Assembly: GCA_011316305.1 (NCBI GenBank)
Contig: SAUG01000029.1
Location: 248,001 to 312,000 of the forward strand
From: Rusavskia elegans
Taxonomy: Eukaryota; Ascomycota; Lecanoromycetes; Teloschistales; Teloschistaceae
DNA: 64,000 nt
Direction of reading: 5' to 3'
Positions 1 to 9,527 of the stretch are shown in pieces (positions within the stretch are counted from its first letter, which is position 1; each line of letters opens with the position of its first letter). Under the pieces are notes generated by a model that did not search any database, was not told the origin of the DNA, and saw only the letters and a list, made by a program, of their open reading frames with translations. Both the position numbers and the translations under genes were made by a program.

Positions 1-21
1 CAAGCGCGAGGACTCACCACA

Positions 22-608
22 ATGGATCCATCTGGCCCCTCCCAGCCTCCGCTGAACACCGCATACGAGCACCCAGGCAATCCGGCAAGTCAATCCGAGG
101 GCGAGAAGCAGTCATCAACGTCAGCATCGATACAGCGGTCAGACCCGACCATTGATAGGCGTGAGCGGGGCGACGCTCCTGTGCCATCGAGCCATGGAGA
201 GGGACCTACACCAAGTAGCTTAGGCTACGGTGCGAGGGATAGCAGTGGAGATGCCGGAGAGAGTGTACGTCGCACAGACTTGGTCACAACTTGATCTCTC
301 GGCTTTTAATAAGCTGAGGAAATGCAATTCATGCTAACGGGATTGCATGCTAGAAAGGCGAGCCGGTCTCAAGCCTTGAAGGTGAACAAATGCGTGCGCC
401 AGGAGAAGGTGACATTGCCTCGGCACAGGACAACAAACATGGGTTCGGCGAACAAGCAGATCTGGCATCAGGACTGGACAGAAAGAAGGAAGAACAACAG
501 CAACGTCTGGATGACAGATACAACGGAGGTTCAAGTGGAAAGGGCGGTCCTGGTGGCCTTGATGTAGAGTCAGCGATTGGAGGTGGAGGCAAGTGCTGGT
601 CAAGGTAG
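22..608 (+). CDS. conserved small hydrophilic fungal protein, 2 exons
   Basis: The start codon sits in a good fungal context (CACCACAATGG). Exon 1 is 22-264, an 89-nt GT-AG intron (donor GTACGT, branch-like GCTAAC) covers 265-353, and exon 2 runs to the TAG at 606-608. The product is about 165 aa, very rich in Gly, Ser, Glu and Gln, with no signal peptide or membrane segment. The second exon has the pattern GEQMRAPGEGDIA followed by DLASGLDRKKEEQ, which I recognise as a widespread ascomycete family of unknown function, probably intrinsically disordered. No catalytic residues are visible. Splicing is supported because both exons join in one frame and the downstream part is otherwise an orphan frame. 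The last ten residues (GGGGKCWSR) look unlike the rest, so a further 3' intron cannot be excluded. Confidence 0.7.
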
Positions 609-1448
609 TGGAGCAAGAGGGAATAATGAAGGAGAGGAAGGCGGCGGGCGAGGATTGGAGAATTTGGGAGATGTGTAACAGCCTGACTTTTATCCTTGCT
701 TTCCCAGACGCGACGAGGTATTATGAATGTATTATATACCCACAGGAACACATCAGGTAGATCCATTGTTGCAGCGAGCCTCCTACTTCGTCGTCCTTCC
801 CTACCTTTCAAACAGGAAAACAATTGTGAGCACCAAACATGTGTCAGGGGCAAGAACGTTTCTACGGTTGCCCGCGAACGCCATCGACCCCTGTCACCGA
901 TGGGTTATTAATAGAGTACGACTCTACGAGGCTGTGGGCGGAACCAAGCGAGCCGTTCCGCTCTAGACCGTCATCGTGGCACCCCCGGTCGAGTGCGTCG
1001 AAACGTTCATTGCTCTACCAGAAACACTTCATTAATGACCGTTCAATTCTATCTTGTGCTATCCTATATTATTCTTAATAGCTTCATGTGAAAAGCATAC
1101 TTCGCTACTTGCTAGAAGCTTCCCATCCAGCGTTCGTATAATCCCGACCTCCCCCGCCTCGTTCATCCAACCGCTGGTCATCGGCTCCTTTGGTCCAAGC
1201 CTGGTCGGCATCTCATACTCAATTGTACTATCCTGTCTAGTCGATATCAAATTGCAGGGCATCTCATATATGTACACGCGAAACAGGGGCGATATCATTG
1301 CATACCAAAATTGTATACCGCGTGGCTTCCCTTCCGTTTTTCTTTTCCGCAAGACGAATCTGTCATGAATCTCGCTGCATGAGAGGCTACAGCAGCTACT
1401 TTCTCCAGTCGATCCTGGCTTCCCCAACGGTCCCAATTCCACTGCGAA
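609..1448. other. intergenic, no gene seen
   Basis: Presumed 3' UTR of the small hydrophilic gene plus the promoter and 5' UTR of the bZIP gene. Open frames here are short, overlap on both strands and look unlike proteins. I see no tRNA or repeat. Confidence 0.5.
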
Positions 1449-2993
1449 ATGACGACAGCATCCCCAAGTGATTCTCGATTTGGGGATTATGGGACACCTT
1501 CACCGCCATATGAATACGGGGGGCTCGAGGAACCCGAATGGTTGAAGGGTTTCGAAGCTTCAAAGAAGACAAAAGGTCAGATACTGCAATTAAGATGGTA
1601 ACACGCCATCTCGCTCACTGATCTCTACGCAGATGGGGAAGCGCCTAAAAGAAGGGGCCCAAAGCCCGATAGTAAACCAGCGGCTACTAAACGGCAAGAG
1701 ATGAACCGATTGGCGCAAAGGTATCCATCCTGTAGTCTCGCAGTACCTTGAGCTCCGCATGCATTCCTCTCTTAGACTAACACGTACATTCAGAACCCAT
1801 CGAGAGCGGAAGGACCAGTACGCCCAAGAACTCGAATGGCGAGTACTCCGGGCCAAGGAGGCATATGTACAGATAGTGCGCGAAAAGGAAGAGCTCAAGC
1901 ACGAAAACCGGGAGATGGCCCAGCTCCTTCAAGCCAACGGGATCCCATTTCGGAGCAGCTACGTTCGGAAGTCCTCGGTGATCAAAACGGAGAGCAGCTA
2001 TACCGGCAGCTCCACCGGTAGCTTCTCCGGAACGCCAGGCAGCCGCGCTCAAACGGTAGACAGTAGTCCCTACCAGGGACCTCAATCCCTGAATAGCCCC
2101 AACCGTGCGCTGGACCGGTCGCCGCACAGTCCGGGGAAGACGATGGGTTTCAGCTCTAATAGCCCTGCCAACACATCAAGTAATCTGTCGCAGAGTCCAA
2201 GGAATCCAGGAGGATTCGGATCTCAGGCTCCGATTGGCGTGGCAATAACCACCGATCACAAGGCGTCCTCGACAGGTAGCGTCCCCCAGATCAAAGAGCC
2301 GCCATGGATTTTCCGGGATGATCAAATCTCACTTGACTTTATCCTACAGTAGGTCACGCGAAGCCTCTTACAAGCCATTCTCGGGTGTAGGTGGGAGCTG
2401 TGCTGATGATGGAATCTCCAGTCTCGAAGGCGTATGCCAGGATCACAAGAAGATGATGTGCGTTCGGGGAACGAACCCCAACCCGGCGCAGCTCTCGGGC
2501 CATGCGCTCATGTTCAGTTGCCCGCCGGATCGGCACTACCACGAGAATCCCAACGACGAGCATTATCACGAACTACCCGACATCCCGAACCCGGAGCTGA
2601 TGAAGCTGTTGGCACTGAGCTACGATCTCCCATTGAACGGAGAGATGGCACCGGTGCAGGCCTTACAGATCATCCGGACACATGAGCGAGCTCCGGAACT
2701 GACTCTTCAAGATTTCCGATCCCTGACCGAACGGCTTTTCAAGTACATGAATTGCTACGGGTAGGTCAACCCCCCATGCCTTCGATTCGGGTCAAGATGC
2801 AAGCAACAACACGTTTGATGAGCAGTCGGCGTCCGTGACTAATGAATGTTTCGATAGGTTTGGAGCGGTGATCGCGGAATACGCGCTACGTGAAGAGCTC
2901 GAGAAGCTGTTTGCAGCGAAAGACCAACAACGCTCCCATGCTCTTGGCTTGAACAGTTTCAATTTCAACACCCCTCCCACGACATACCATTAA
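1449..2993 (+). CDS. bZIP transcription factor, 5 exons
   Basis: Exons 1449-1575, 1633-1720, 1794-2348, 2422-2760 and 2858-2993 join in frame; the introns are 57, 73, 73 and 97 nt. The basic region reads KRRGPKPDSK, then NRLAQRTHRERK across the exon 2/3 junction, followed by a leucine-zipper-like helix (ELEWRVLRAKEAYVQIVREK). This is the fungal NRxAQRxxRERK class, related to Yap-type bZIPs. The middle is Ser/Pro/Gly-rich. The C-terminal part has the pattern DFILHLEGVCQDH, a His/Pro/Asp-rich segment (SCPPDRHYHENPNDEHYHE), then PVQALQII and CYGFGAVIAEY. That is the C-terminal module I associate with this fungal bZIP group. It should act in the nucleus as a dimer; its targets cannot be read from the sequence. 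The junctions rebuilding NRLAQRTH and CYGFGAVI make the exon model strong. Confidence 0.88.
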
Positions 2994-3808
2994 TCGTCTT
3001 GATTCGATCCACATTCTGCCACTACGGCTAGACTCAAAAGCCGGGACCATACTGTTCAACCATTCCGGAGGAGACCGACATCAAGTCTCCAGTCTTCTGG
3101 ATCGACCACCACCTGACCTTTACAGTGATCCTTTTCCATGTACAATAATATAGCAGCAAAAGCAGCGATCTGGACTAGCAGTTGCACGATTAATGTTTTG
3201 ATGAGGATCTCGGACCGGTGGCAATACTCGGCACTTGGCGCTCGGCTTGTTGGTGAAGAATTCATAACAGTACTTTCCCCCATCTCGCTCGTCTGGAGTA
3301 TGGACGTGACGTATGGTCTCTCGAAGTCAAGGAGTGGTTGCAGAGGACAGGCTAAGGGTTAAGGTAGGTAACAGATCTTGTCATCGTCTTGGCGGCAGCA
3401 TCTGGATCTTCGAATCGTCCGAAACACACAGCCAATCAGCTTCATCAATTGGGGCTCGTGGTCGCTTGAGCCGCAACGACGCTTCTTGAACACATCCAAA
3501 GAGAAAACCTCCACACACCAACCCATCCACATCCCGCCTGTCGCTCCCCACGCTTCCTGCCAGGAACACGTCTTCACGACCCAACCAAGCACGCAGCCAT
3601 GGGCCTTAGGCTACAACAGGCAGGTCCGTTGAGCTACGTCCAGCCTTTGCGACACCTCCGACGTCAGGTCTCTGTAGCTCGAGACGAGCTTGATCAGACC
3701 TCAAGGGGCAAAATATGTATGTAAACATCATGAACCTCCTCTTTCTCCTTCCATTCTACCTGCAATCTCACTGCATTGTGCAAGTCTTCCTTCGCCTTGA
3801 CCGTGAAG
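2994..3808. other. intergenic and 5' leader with upstream ORF
   Basis: Separates the bZIP gene from the secreted phytase-like gene. An ATG in good context (GCAGCCATGG, ATG at 3599) opens a 41-codon frame ending about 3726. A GTATGT donor near 3718 and an AG near 3785 could bound a 5' UTR intron. It could be an upstream ORF in the leader of the next gene or a tiny gene; I cannot choose. Confidence 0.35.
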
Positions 3809-5544
3809 ATGTATACTCTTTCTTGTCTCTGTCTTGTGCTCTCCAGCTGCCTGAGCTTGACCATCGCTGTTCCAACATCCCCCAACAACCCACCGCAAAC
3901 CGTCAGTAACGTCGTAAATCAAACCACCTGCAACGGAAAGCAGTACACCTATCAGCAACTCGCTGGCTATGGCCTTGTCCCCTCCAACGCTCGTGACAGC
4001 TACGGCGACAATCTGGGCGGTTGGGGCAGCTCCATAGCCATCGACCAAAAGACCTGGCGGAAACTGAAGAATGGTACCTACACCGGCACCCTCTATGCCA
4101 TTCCGGACAGAGGCTGGTATCCTCTTACTCTACTGCAACCTCTGATGTACCGTCCCAGCTGAGATGAGAGTTTAGGAACACCCAAGGTACACTGAACTAT
4201 CAGAACCGCATCCACACCTTCTCCATCTCCTTCACCCCAAAACCAAATGCCACCGCTTCATCGCCCTCTCCGCCCAATCTTTCCCTCATCTACGAAAGTA
4301 CACTACTCCTCACCGATCCCAACGGCGGCCCAACCACCGGCCTCGAAGCCGACCCTTCCGGTGGTCTCTCATTCGAGGACTTCCCCCTCCTCCCCGCAGC
4401 AACTTTCACAGGCAATGGTTTCGGCGAGCCCGGCCCCGGCGGAAAAAGCCTCAGCATCGACGCTGAAGGTCTCGTCCTCAACCGCGACGGCTCATACTGG
4501 ATCAGCGACGAGTACGGTCCCTACATTTACCGCTTCTCCCGTTCCGGAAAACTCCTCACCGCCATTCAGCCCCCTCGGGCCTTCCTCCCCACCCGCAATG
4601 GTTCCATCTCCTTCAGCGCAAACAGTCCTCCGATCTACGACCCCGACCGTACCCTCAAGCCTACAGATCCCGAATCCGGACGCAGCAACAACCAAGGTCT
4701 CGAAGGACTCACCGCATCCACTGACGGCAAAACCCTCTACGCCCTAACACAATCCGCGTTGATCCAAGACGGCGGCCCCAACAACCCTTTCCGTCGCCAA
4801 GCTCGTCTTCTACAGTACTCAATCAGCAACCCCAACAAACCCACACTGGAAAAAGAATACGTCGTCACACTCCCCTTATACACCGATCCCACCTCCAAGA
4901 AAACCCCGAGGAAAGTAGCCGGTCAAAGCGAAATCCACTACCTCAACCCCACGCAATTCCTCATCCTAAGCCGTGACTCCGGCTTCGGTCGCGGTCAAGA
5001 CAACAGCCAAAGCCAGTACCGCCACATCGACATCTTCGACATCTCCTCAGCCACCAACATCGCATCCCCCTCCAACGATGACGTAGCGAACGGCTCCATC
5101 GCTTCCTCGACCGGTGTATTGGAGCCAGGAGTTACGGCCGCGACGTATTGCAGCTTCCTGGATTTCAACGTGAACAGCGAATTAGGGAAATTCGGGCTCC
5201 ATAATGGAGGAGGACAGGATGCAGGGTTATTGAATGAAAAGTGGGAGAGCATTGCCGTGGTGCCGGTGGATGGGAAGAAAGGGACTGATGGGGAGTATTT
5301 CGTTTTTAGTGTCAGTGATAATGATTTTATTACGCAGGATGGTGAGTCTCGTTGTTTCTTTGGGTTGTGGTTTAACACACTCCTTCCTATTTGCGGGTTG
5401 GACTTTTAGAACTGATTGGGTTTTGTTCATCTAGGGTATCTGAATGGTGGGAAGTATCGGTATTCGGATAAGAGTGGATTCAATCTGGATAATCAGGCGC
5501 TGGTGTTCCAGGTGAAGTTCCCGCAGGGGGTGGATCCCTTGTGA
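3809..5544 (+). CDS. secreted phytase-like/esterase-like beta-propeller protein, 3 exons
   Basis: Exons 3809-4116, 4176-5341 and 5435-5544 (introns 59 and 93 nt) give 527 aa. The first 22 or so residues (MYTLSCLCLVLSSCLSLTIAV) form a typical signal peptide, which is why I start at 3809 rather than at the in-frame ATG at 3776. Recognisable family blocks are YAIPDRGWNTQGT (rebuilt across intron 1), LEADPSGGLSFEDFP, DAEGLVLNRDGSYWISDEYGPYIYRF (interrupted here for length), NNQGLEGLT and LEPGVTAATYCSFLDFN. These match the 'esterase-like activity of phytase' family of fungal secreted proteins, predicted to be a beta-propeller. The substrate is not established for most members, so phytase activity should not be assumed. 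The protein is probably extracellular or in the wall and carries several N-glycosylation sequons (NQT, NGT, NGS). It converges on the lyase gene with only 236 bp between stops. Confidence 0.85.
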
Positions 5545-5780
5545 TGAGTATGTTAAAGTGGGAGATGTGTCAATGAGGTAGGAGACATGAGTGGGAAGAA
5601 GGTACCTTCAATTTACATAGGTGACAAGCGAGAGTACATAGTTACGATTGACCGGATAGTCTGGCAGAACGATGTGGTTCAACAGGATATCGGCAAATGT
5701 TAATCATAATCATTCGCTACAGATAGAGCCATGTCCTACCAACCACCAGTTTTCCTGCCCTTCTCATCACCGTTGCTACA

Positions 5781-7718
5781 CTACAACTTACTCCCCCTAC
5801 CGCCCTTGCCCTTTTCCCTCATCTCGTTCCCACCTCCCTGCTCATCCGCTCCGTCACCCTTCTGCTTCGAACCAGCCTGCCATCCAAACTCCAACTTTCC
5901 ACCTTCACCCTTACCCACAATGATATTCACCACGCAAACCTTCCCACACTCCCACCCTTTCCTCGTCGCCTCTTCCACCTCTTCCGGCGTCCGCGCCACC
6001 AGTCCCAAGCCCCCGACCATAGTCGCAAGATTCTCATACCGGGTCCCAAACGACAGGCTCGTCGACCTCAGTCCCTTCCCCCCCTTGGCCGGATTCCCAG
6101 AACCCAAAGTAGCATCCTGCAATTCCTTCCACGTCCCTTCATCATCCGCATCACCATGATATACGCCCCCGTTGTTGATCACAAAAATCAGGATATCCAT
6201 GCCATACCGCGCCATGGTCTCCACCTCCATGGCCGAGAACCCAAAGGCTGAATCTCCCTCAAGACATACGATTTTCTTCTTCCCCGGTTTGCCTACTGCT
6301 TCAGTCACATTGATTGCTGCTTCACCTGGTGTCGCACCAAACCCATTATACGCGACGTGAGCAGCGATAGCGTAACCCATGCCCACGCCCATCGTAGCGT
6401 GGGTACCGGCATCGAGTCGTAGGCGAGGGTATGAGACCGGGAAAACGGAACGCGAGATATCCATTGTGTTTGCGCCTTCGGAGACGTAGACGATGCGGCC
6501 GTCGTCGGGTGGGGAGAGAGAATGGAGGGTGCGTTCGATGGCGGAAAGGGCTGATGAGTGCGTCATGGGTAGGGTAGGATCAGATGCTTTCTTTGCGGCG
6601 GTAGCGAGGTTCTTCTCCTTTGCGGCTAGGAGACGGGAGGTGTATGGCGAGGACTCGGATTTGTAGGACCATGTGGAGAGATGAGCTTGAAGCTGCGGGA
6701 TCACGGTTGCGATGTCACCGTAAATAGCGAGGGCAGGATCCGCAGCGTTTTTACCCAGCTCGTCAGCGGAAATGTCAATCTGGATGAATCTGGCGGATGC
6801 GTTCCATTTGGGAGGGGAACCGAAATGGAGAATCCAATTGAGACGGGCGCCAAGGAGGAGGACAACATCGGCTTCACGAAGGGCGGTACTGCGGGTGCTG
6901 GCGGCGTTCAGAGGGTGAGAGTCTGGAAGAACGCCTTTTCCCATGGGCGTTGGAAGAAAAGGAACCTGGGACTGGGTAATGAGGGAGCCGATGGACTCTG
7001 AGGCACGGGCATAGGCAGCGCCCTTGCCGATGATAATGAGAGGAGACTTGGCGGTCTTGAGGAGCTGAGCGATTTTGAAGAGAGTGGTTTCCTCGGCGGA
7101 GGGTTTGGGGGGTAATGGGACAAGGGAGGTTCGTCCGAGGGTGGTGGAGGAAGATGCAACGCCTTGTATGATGTCGGCTGGCAGGTCGACGAACGAGGGA
7201 CCGGGGCGGCCGTAATATGCACTGCGGTACGCGTTCTGGATCGCATCTGGGATTGCGTCTGGAGCGGCCGGACGGAGTGCGGCCTTGGTATGGGGGGTCA
7301 GGACAGAGACAGCATCAAGCTCTTGGAAAGCACCCTTGGAAGTGAGATGTGTCTCCGAAGAACCAGCGAGAAGCAGGAAGGGGAACGCATTGACACTGGA
7401 ATTGCCAATCTACAATGCTTCAGTATGCGTTGCCGAGAAGCGGATGGGCAAGGACGGTGCACATACCCCGGGTATAGCATGTAAAACTCCTGGTCCTCCC
7501 ACGACAAGACAGATGCCCGGCTTACCCGTCAAGTATCCATACACACTGGCGGCGTAGGCAGCAGCCTGCTCATTCCTGAAGCCAACAAACTTGATCCCAA
7601 GGTTGATGGCTGCCTCCGCGATTTCAACCACGGGTATTCCCACAATGCCAAAGACAACGGCGACGCCGAGATGGCGTAAGCTGCGTGCGATGATTTGGGC
7701 GCCTGTCGAAGGGGCCAT
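5781..7718 (-). CDS. peroxisomal ThDP-dependent 2-hydroxyacyl-CoA lyase / oxalyl-CoA decarboxylase-like
   Basis: Two exons on the minus strand, 7467-7718 and 5781-7409, split by a 57-nt intron that joins AIPG to IGNS; 626 aa. The ThDP-activating Glu is E50 in [23 protein letters not shown] follows, a typical N-terminal ThDP-enzyme block. The C-terminal ThDP/Mg motif is GDS at about 469-471, then NN at about 496-497 in VINNGGVY. The last three residues are SKL, a canonical type-1 peroxisomal signal after a Gly/Lys-rich tail. The family cleaves 2-hydroxyacyl-CoA to aldehyde plus formyl-CoA (alpha-oxidation) or decarboxylates oxalyl-CoA. I cannot decide the substrate from the motifs. I chose ATG 7718 (GGCCATGG context); an in-frame ATG at 7775 would add 19 residues. 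Confidence 0.9.
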
Positions 7719-8091
7719 GGCCAAGTCCTGGAAGGTGGTGGTCAAACATCTGGTCTCGCTGAAGGTGGAAGTCAAGTGTGAAGCGGAGAAGAAATGCCGT
7801 CATTCTGAGCCGGGGATGCCAAGATGCCAAGACTCTGTTCTTGCTGTCGCTCGACTATCATCCCTATTTGCTTCGGACGGGTGAACGTCCTGGTCTGATG
7901 GTGACGTTCAGATAACGTGGCTCTAAGAAGGCTTAAGCGCGGCTCGATAGAGAGGGAGATGGTCTTTATACATGTCCTTCATTTTCCCAACGACCAGCAT
8001 CGCGGCTAACATTTCTATCCGCATTCCAAGTCGTATATACGTGCTTTGTCTTCAACCTCGAAACATCGCACGGAAACGAGCCAACTTCCCC
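7719..8091. other. promoter region of the lyase gene
   Basis: This is the upstream region of the minus-strand lyase. It holds no convincing ORF or RNA gene. It ends at the 3' end of the dehydrogenase pseudogene. Confidence 0.4.
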
Positions 8092-8785
8092 TCATAGATT
8101 GATAACCGCCTTCTTTGCGGACATGCCATTTACCATATCAGTCCCAGCTTGCAAAAATTCCAGTCCCTTGCCTACCACATAAGGATCAGGGGCTGCCACG
8201 AATTTACCCTCTGCGAGTGCCTTCGGCAGATTACTCTCAAAGATCACCTTACCAACTTCGTTGTCCTTGATATCGGACGAGAAGATGAACTTCGCACCCA
8301 CCCGCCTCGGTAGACCCTCTGGCGGTTGACGACCAGTTGCAATGAACTTGTTGCCTCGCAGTCGAGAGGCTGCCTCCACGCATTTCTCTATGGCGCCATT
8401 GTGATTGATTGCATCAAAATTCCCGGCAATCTGCTTGCCCTCCAAAGCAGAAACGATATCATCGATTACCGTTGGTTGGCTATAATCGAAAACCTGACAG
8501 GCACCCAGCTTCTTCACGTACTCGAGATTGTTTATGACGCCGTAGTCGCCACTTCGTACCCTGATGCGATGGCTGATTGAATCGCATTGCTGCCCACACT
8601 GGAAGAGCCACCCCAGATCAAAAGGGTCTTGCCGTTGGGTGCGCAATTGACCGATGGATGTTGGAGATTCTAACTATTCCTCCTGGTACAGACCCGCTGC
8701 TGCTGCAGTTGCAACACAAAATGGTAACACAGCAGCACGCTCAAATGACAAAGAGTCAGGGATAATACTTGGGGCAAAGGGCACC
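8092..8785 (-). pseudogene. zinc-type alcohol dehydrogenase-like (CipB-like) pseudogene
   Basis: Three reading frames on the minus strand together give a recognisable medium-chain dehydrogenase. The first piece is AAVLPFCVATAAAGLYQEE, ending in an in-frame TAG near 8690. A different frame holds the nucleotide-binding segment LLIWGGSSSVGSNAIQSAIA and ends in TAA near 8540. A third frame continues NNLEYVKKLGACQVFDY and on to the C-terminus (SAKKAVINL, stop 8092). The N-terminal catalytic half (GroES-like fold) is missing. The Rossmann Gly-rich loop is still clear, so decay seems moderate. Its intact relatives would be NAD(P)-dependent oxidoreductases of the fungal CipB/quinone-reductase-like group. 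At least one nonsense codon and two frame changes argue against splicing as the explanation, because no matching GT/AG pairs flank the breaks. Confidence 0.8.
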
Positions 8786-8795
8786 TCTTCCGTCT

Positions 8796-9527
8796 TTAGC
8801 CTTGGCTTTCATTGTTGCTCGGTGCAGGTCTCGTCGATTTCGGCGCTAATCGATCACTGAATGGATCGTAAGGAGCAGCGATGATATGTTGCTCTCCTCT
8901 GTTTTGACCATCCTCGCTACGTTGACCGTCGAGAGGCCGCCTTCTCTGTTCTTCGTGTAATGCATCCAGCGGTTGACCGAGCACATGGTACTTTGCCCAG
9001 TTAATCGGCGGACACCTCACAACATCCTGCGAACCAGGAATATCTCCGAAAGCTGAGCGGGTTGTCTTCTTGTGAGCCTCCGTGTCCGACTCTGATCGCT
9101 CTCCGTTTTGTTTCTGGACGTCGTCGGAGGGTAGACGGAAGCTCGTCTGCGATGATAAAGGTCCAGTAGGGACTTCCTTGACTTCAACTTTCATGAGAGC
9201 TGTTGTGAAAGCCTTAGGGTCTGCTGCTGCCAACCTCTTTTGCTTTTCCAGAGTGGTGAGGTCTCGCAACGCTTGCTGCCGTTGGATCTGCAGGATCGAA
9301 ATGGCAGAGCGTAAGGCGATGGCATCAGGATTGTCGCTCTCTGAAAACGGCTGTAATGGGAGGACTTCTGTAGGCTGAGAGGCATGTTGATACTGAGATC
9401 TTTGAGGTGGTACCTCATTCGACATGACTGGTGTTATTGGGGAGAACGGAGGTGAAGTGGGTGAATCAGAGCCGGCTATGTGTCCAATATCAAGGATAGG
9501 GTCAGTGCCTACTGGGGGAGACGACAT
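8796..9527 (-). CDS. conserved fungal protein of unknown function
   Basis: Single exon of 243 aa on the minus strand. The N-terminus is Pro/Ser-rich and disordered. Around residues 70-105 there is a helical segment (LRSAISILQIQRQQALRDL then a Lys/Leu-rich stretch), probably a short coiled coil. A conserved block follows: FGDIPGSQDVVRCPPINW, AKYHVLGQPLDALHEEQRRRP. I recognise this PPINWAKYxVxGxPLDxLHEEQRRRP signature from many filamentous ascomycete hypothetical proteins, but no function is known to me. There is no signal peptide or membrane segment. Its stop (8796-8798) lies about 10 bp from the first recognisable codon of the dehydrogenase pseudogene. The ATG at 9527 follows GTCGAC and is the only in-frame start upstream. 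Confidence 0.75.
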   Translation of the reverse strand: MSSPPVGTDPILDIGHIAGSDSPTSPPFSPITPVMSNEVPPQRSQYQHASQPTEVLPLQPFSESDNPDAIALRSAISILQIQRQQALRDLTTLEKQKRLAAADPKAFTTALMKVEVKEVPTGPLSSQTSFRLPSDDVQKQNGERSESDTEAHKKTTRSAFGDIPGSQDVVRCPPINWAKYHVLGQPLDALHEEQRRRPLDGQRSEDGQNRGEQHIIAAPYDPFSDRLAPKSTRPAPSNNESQG

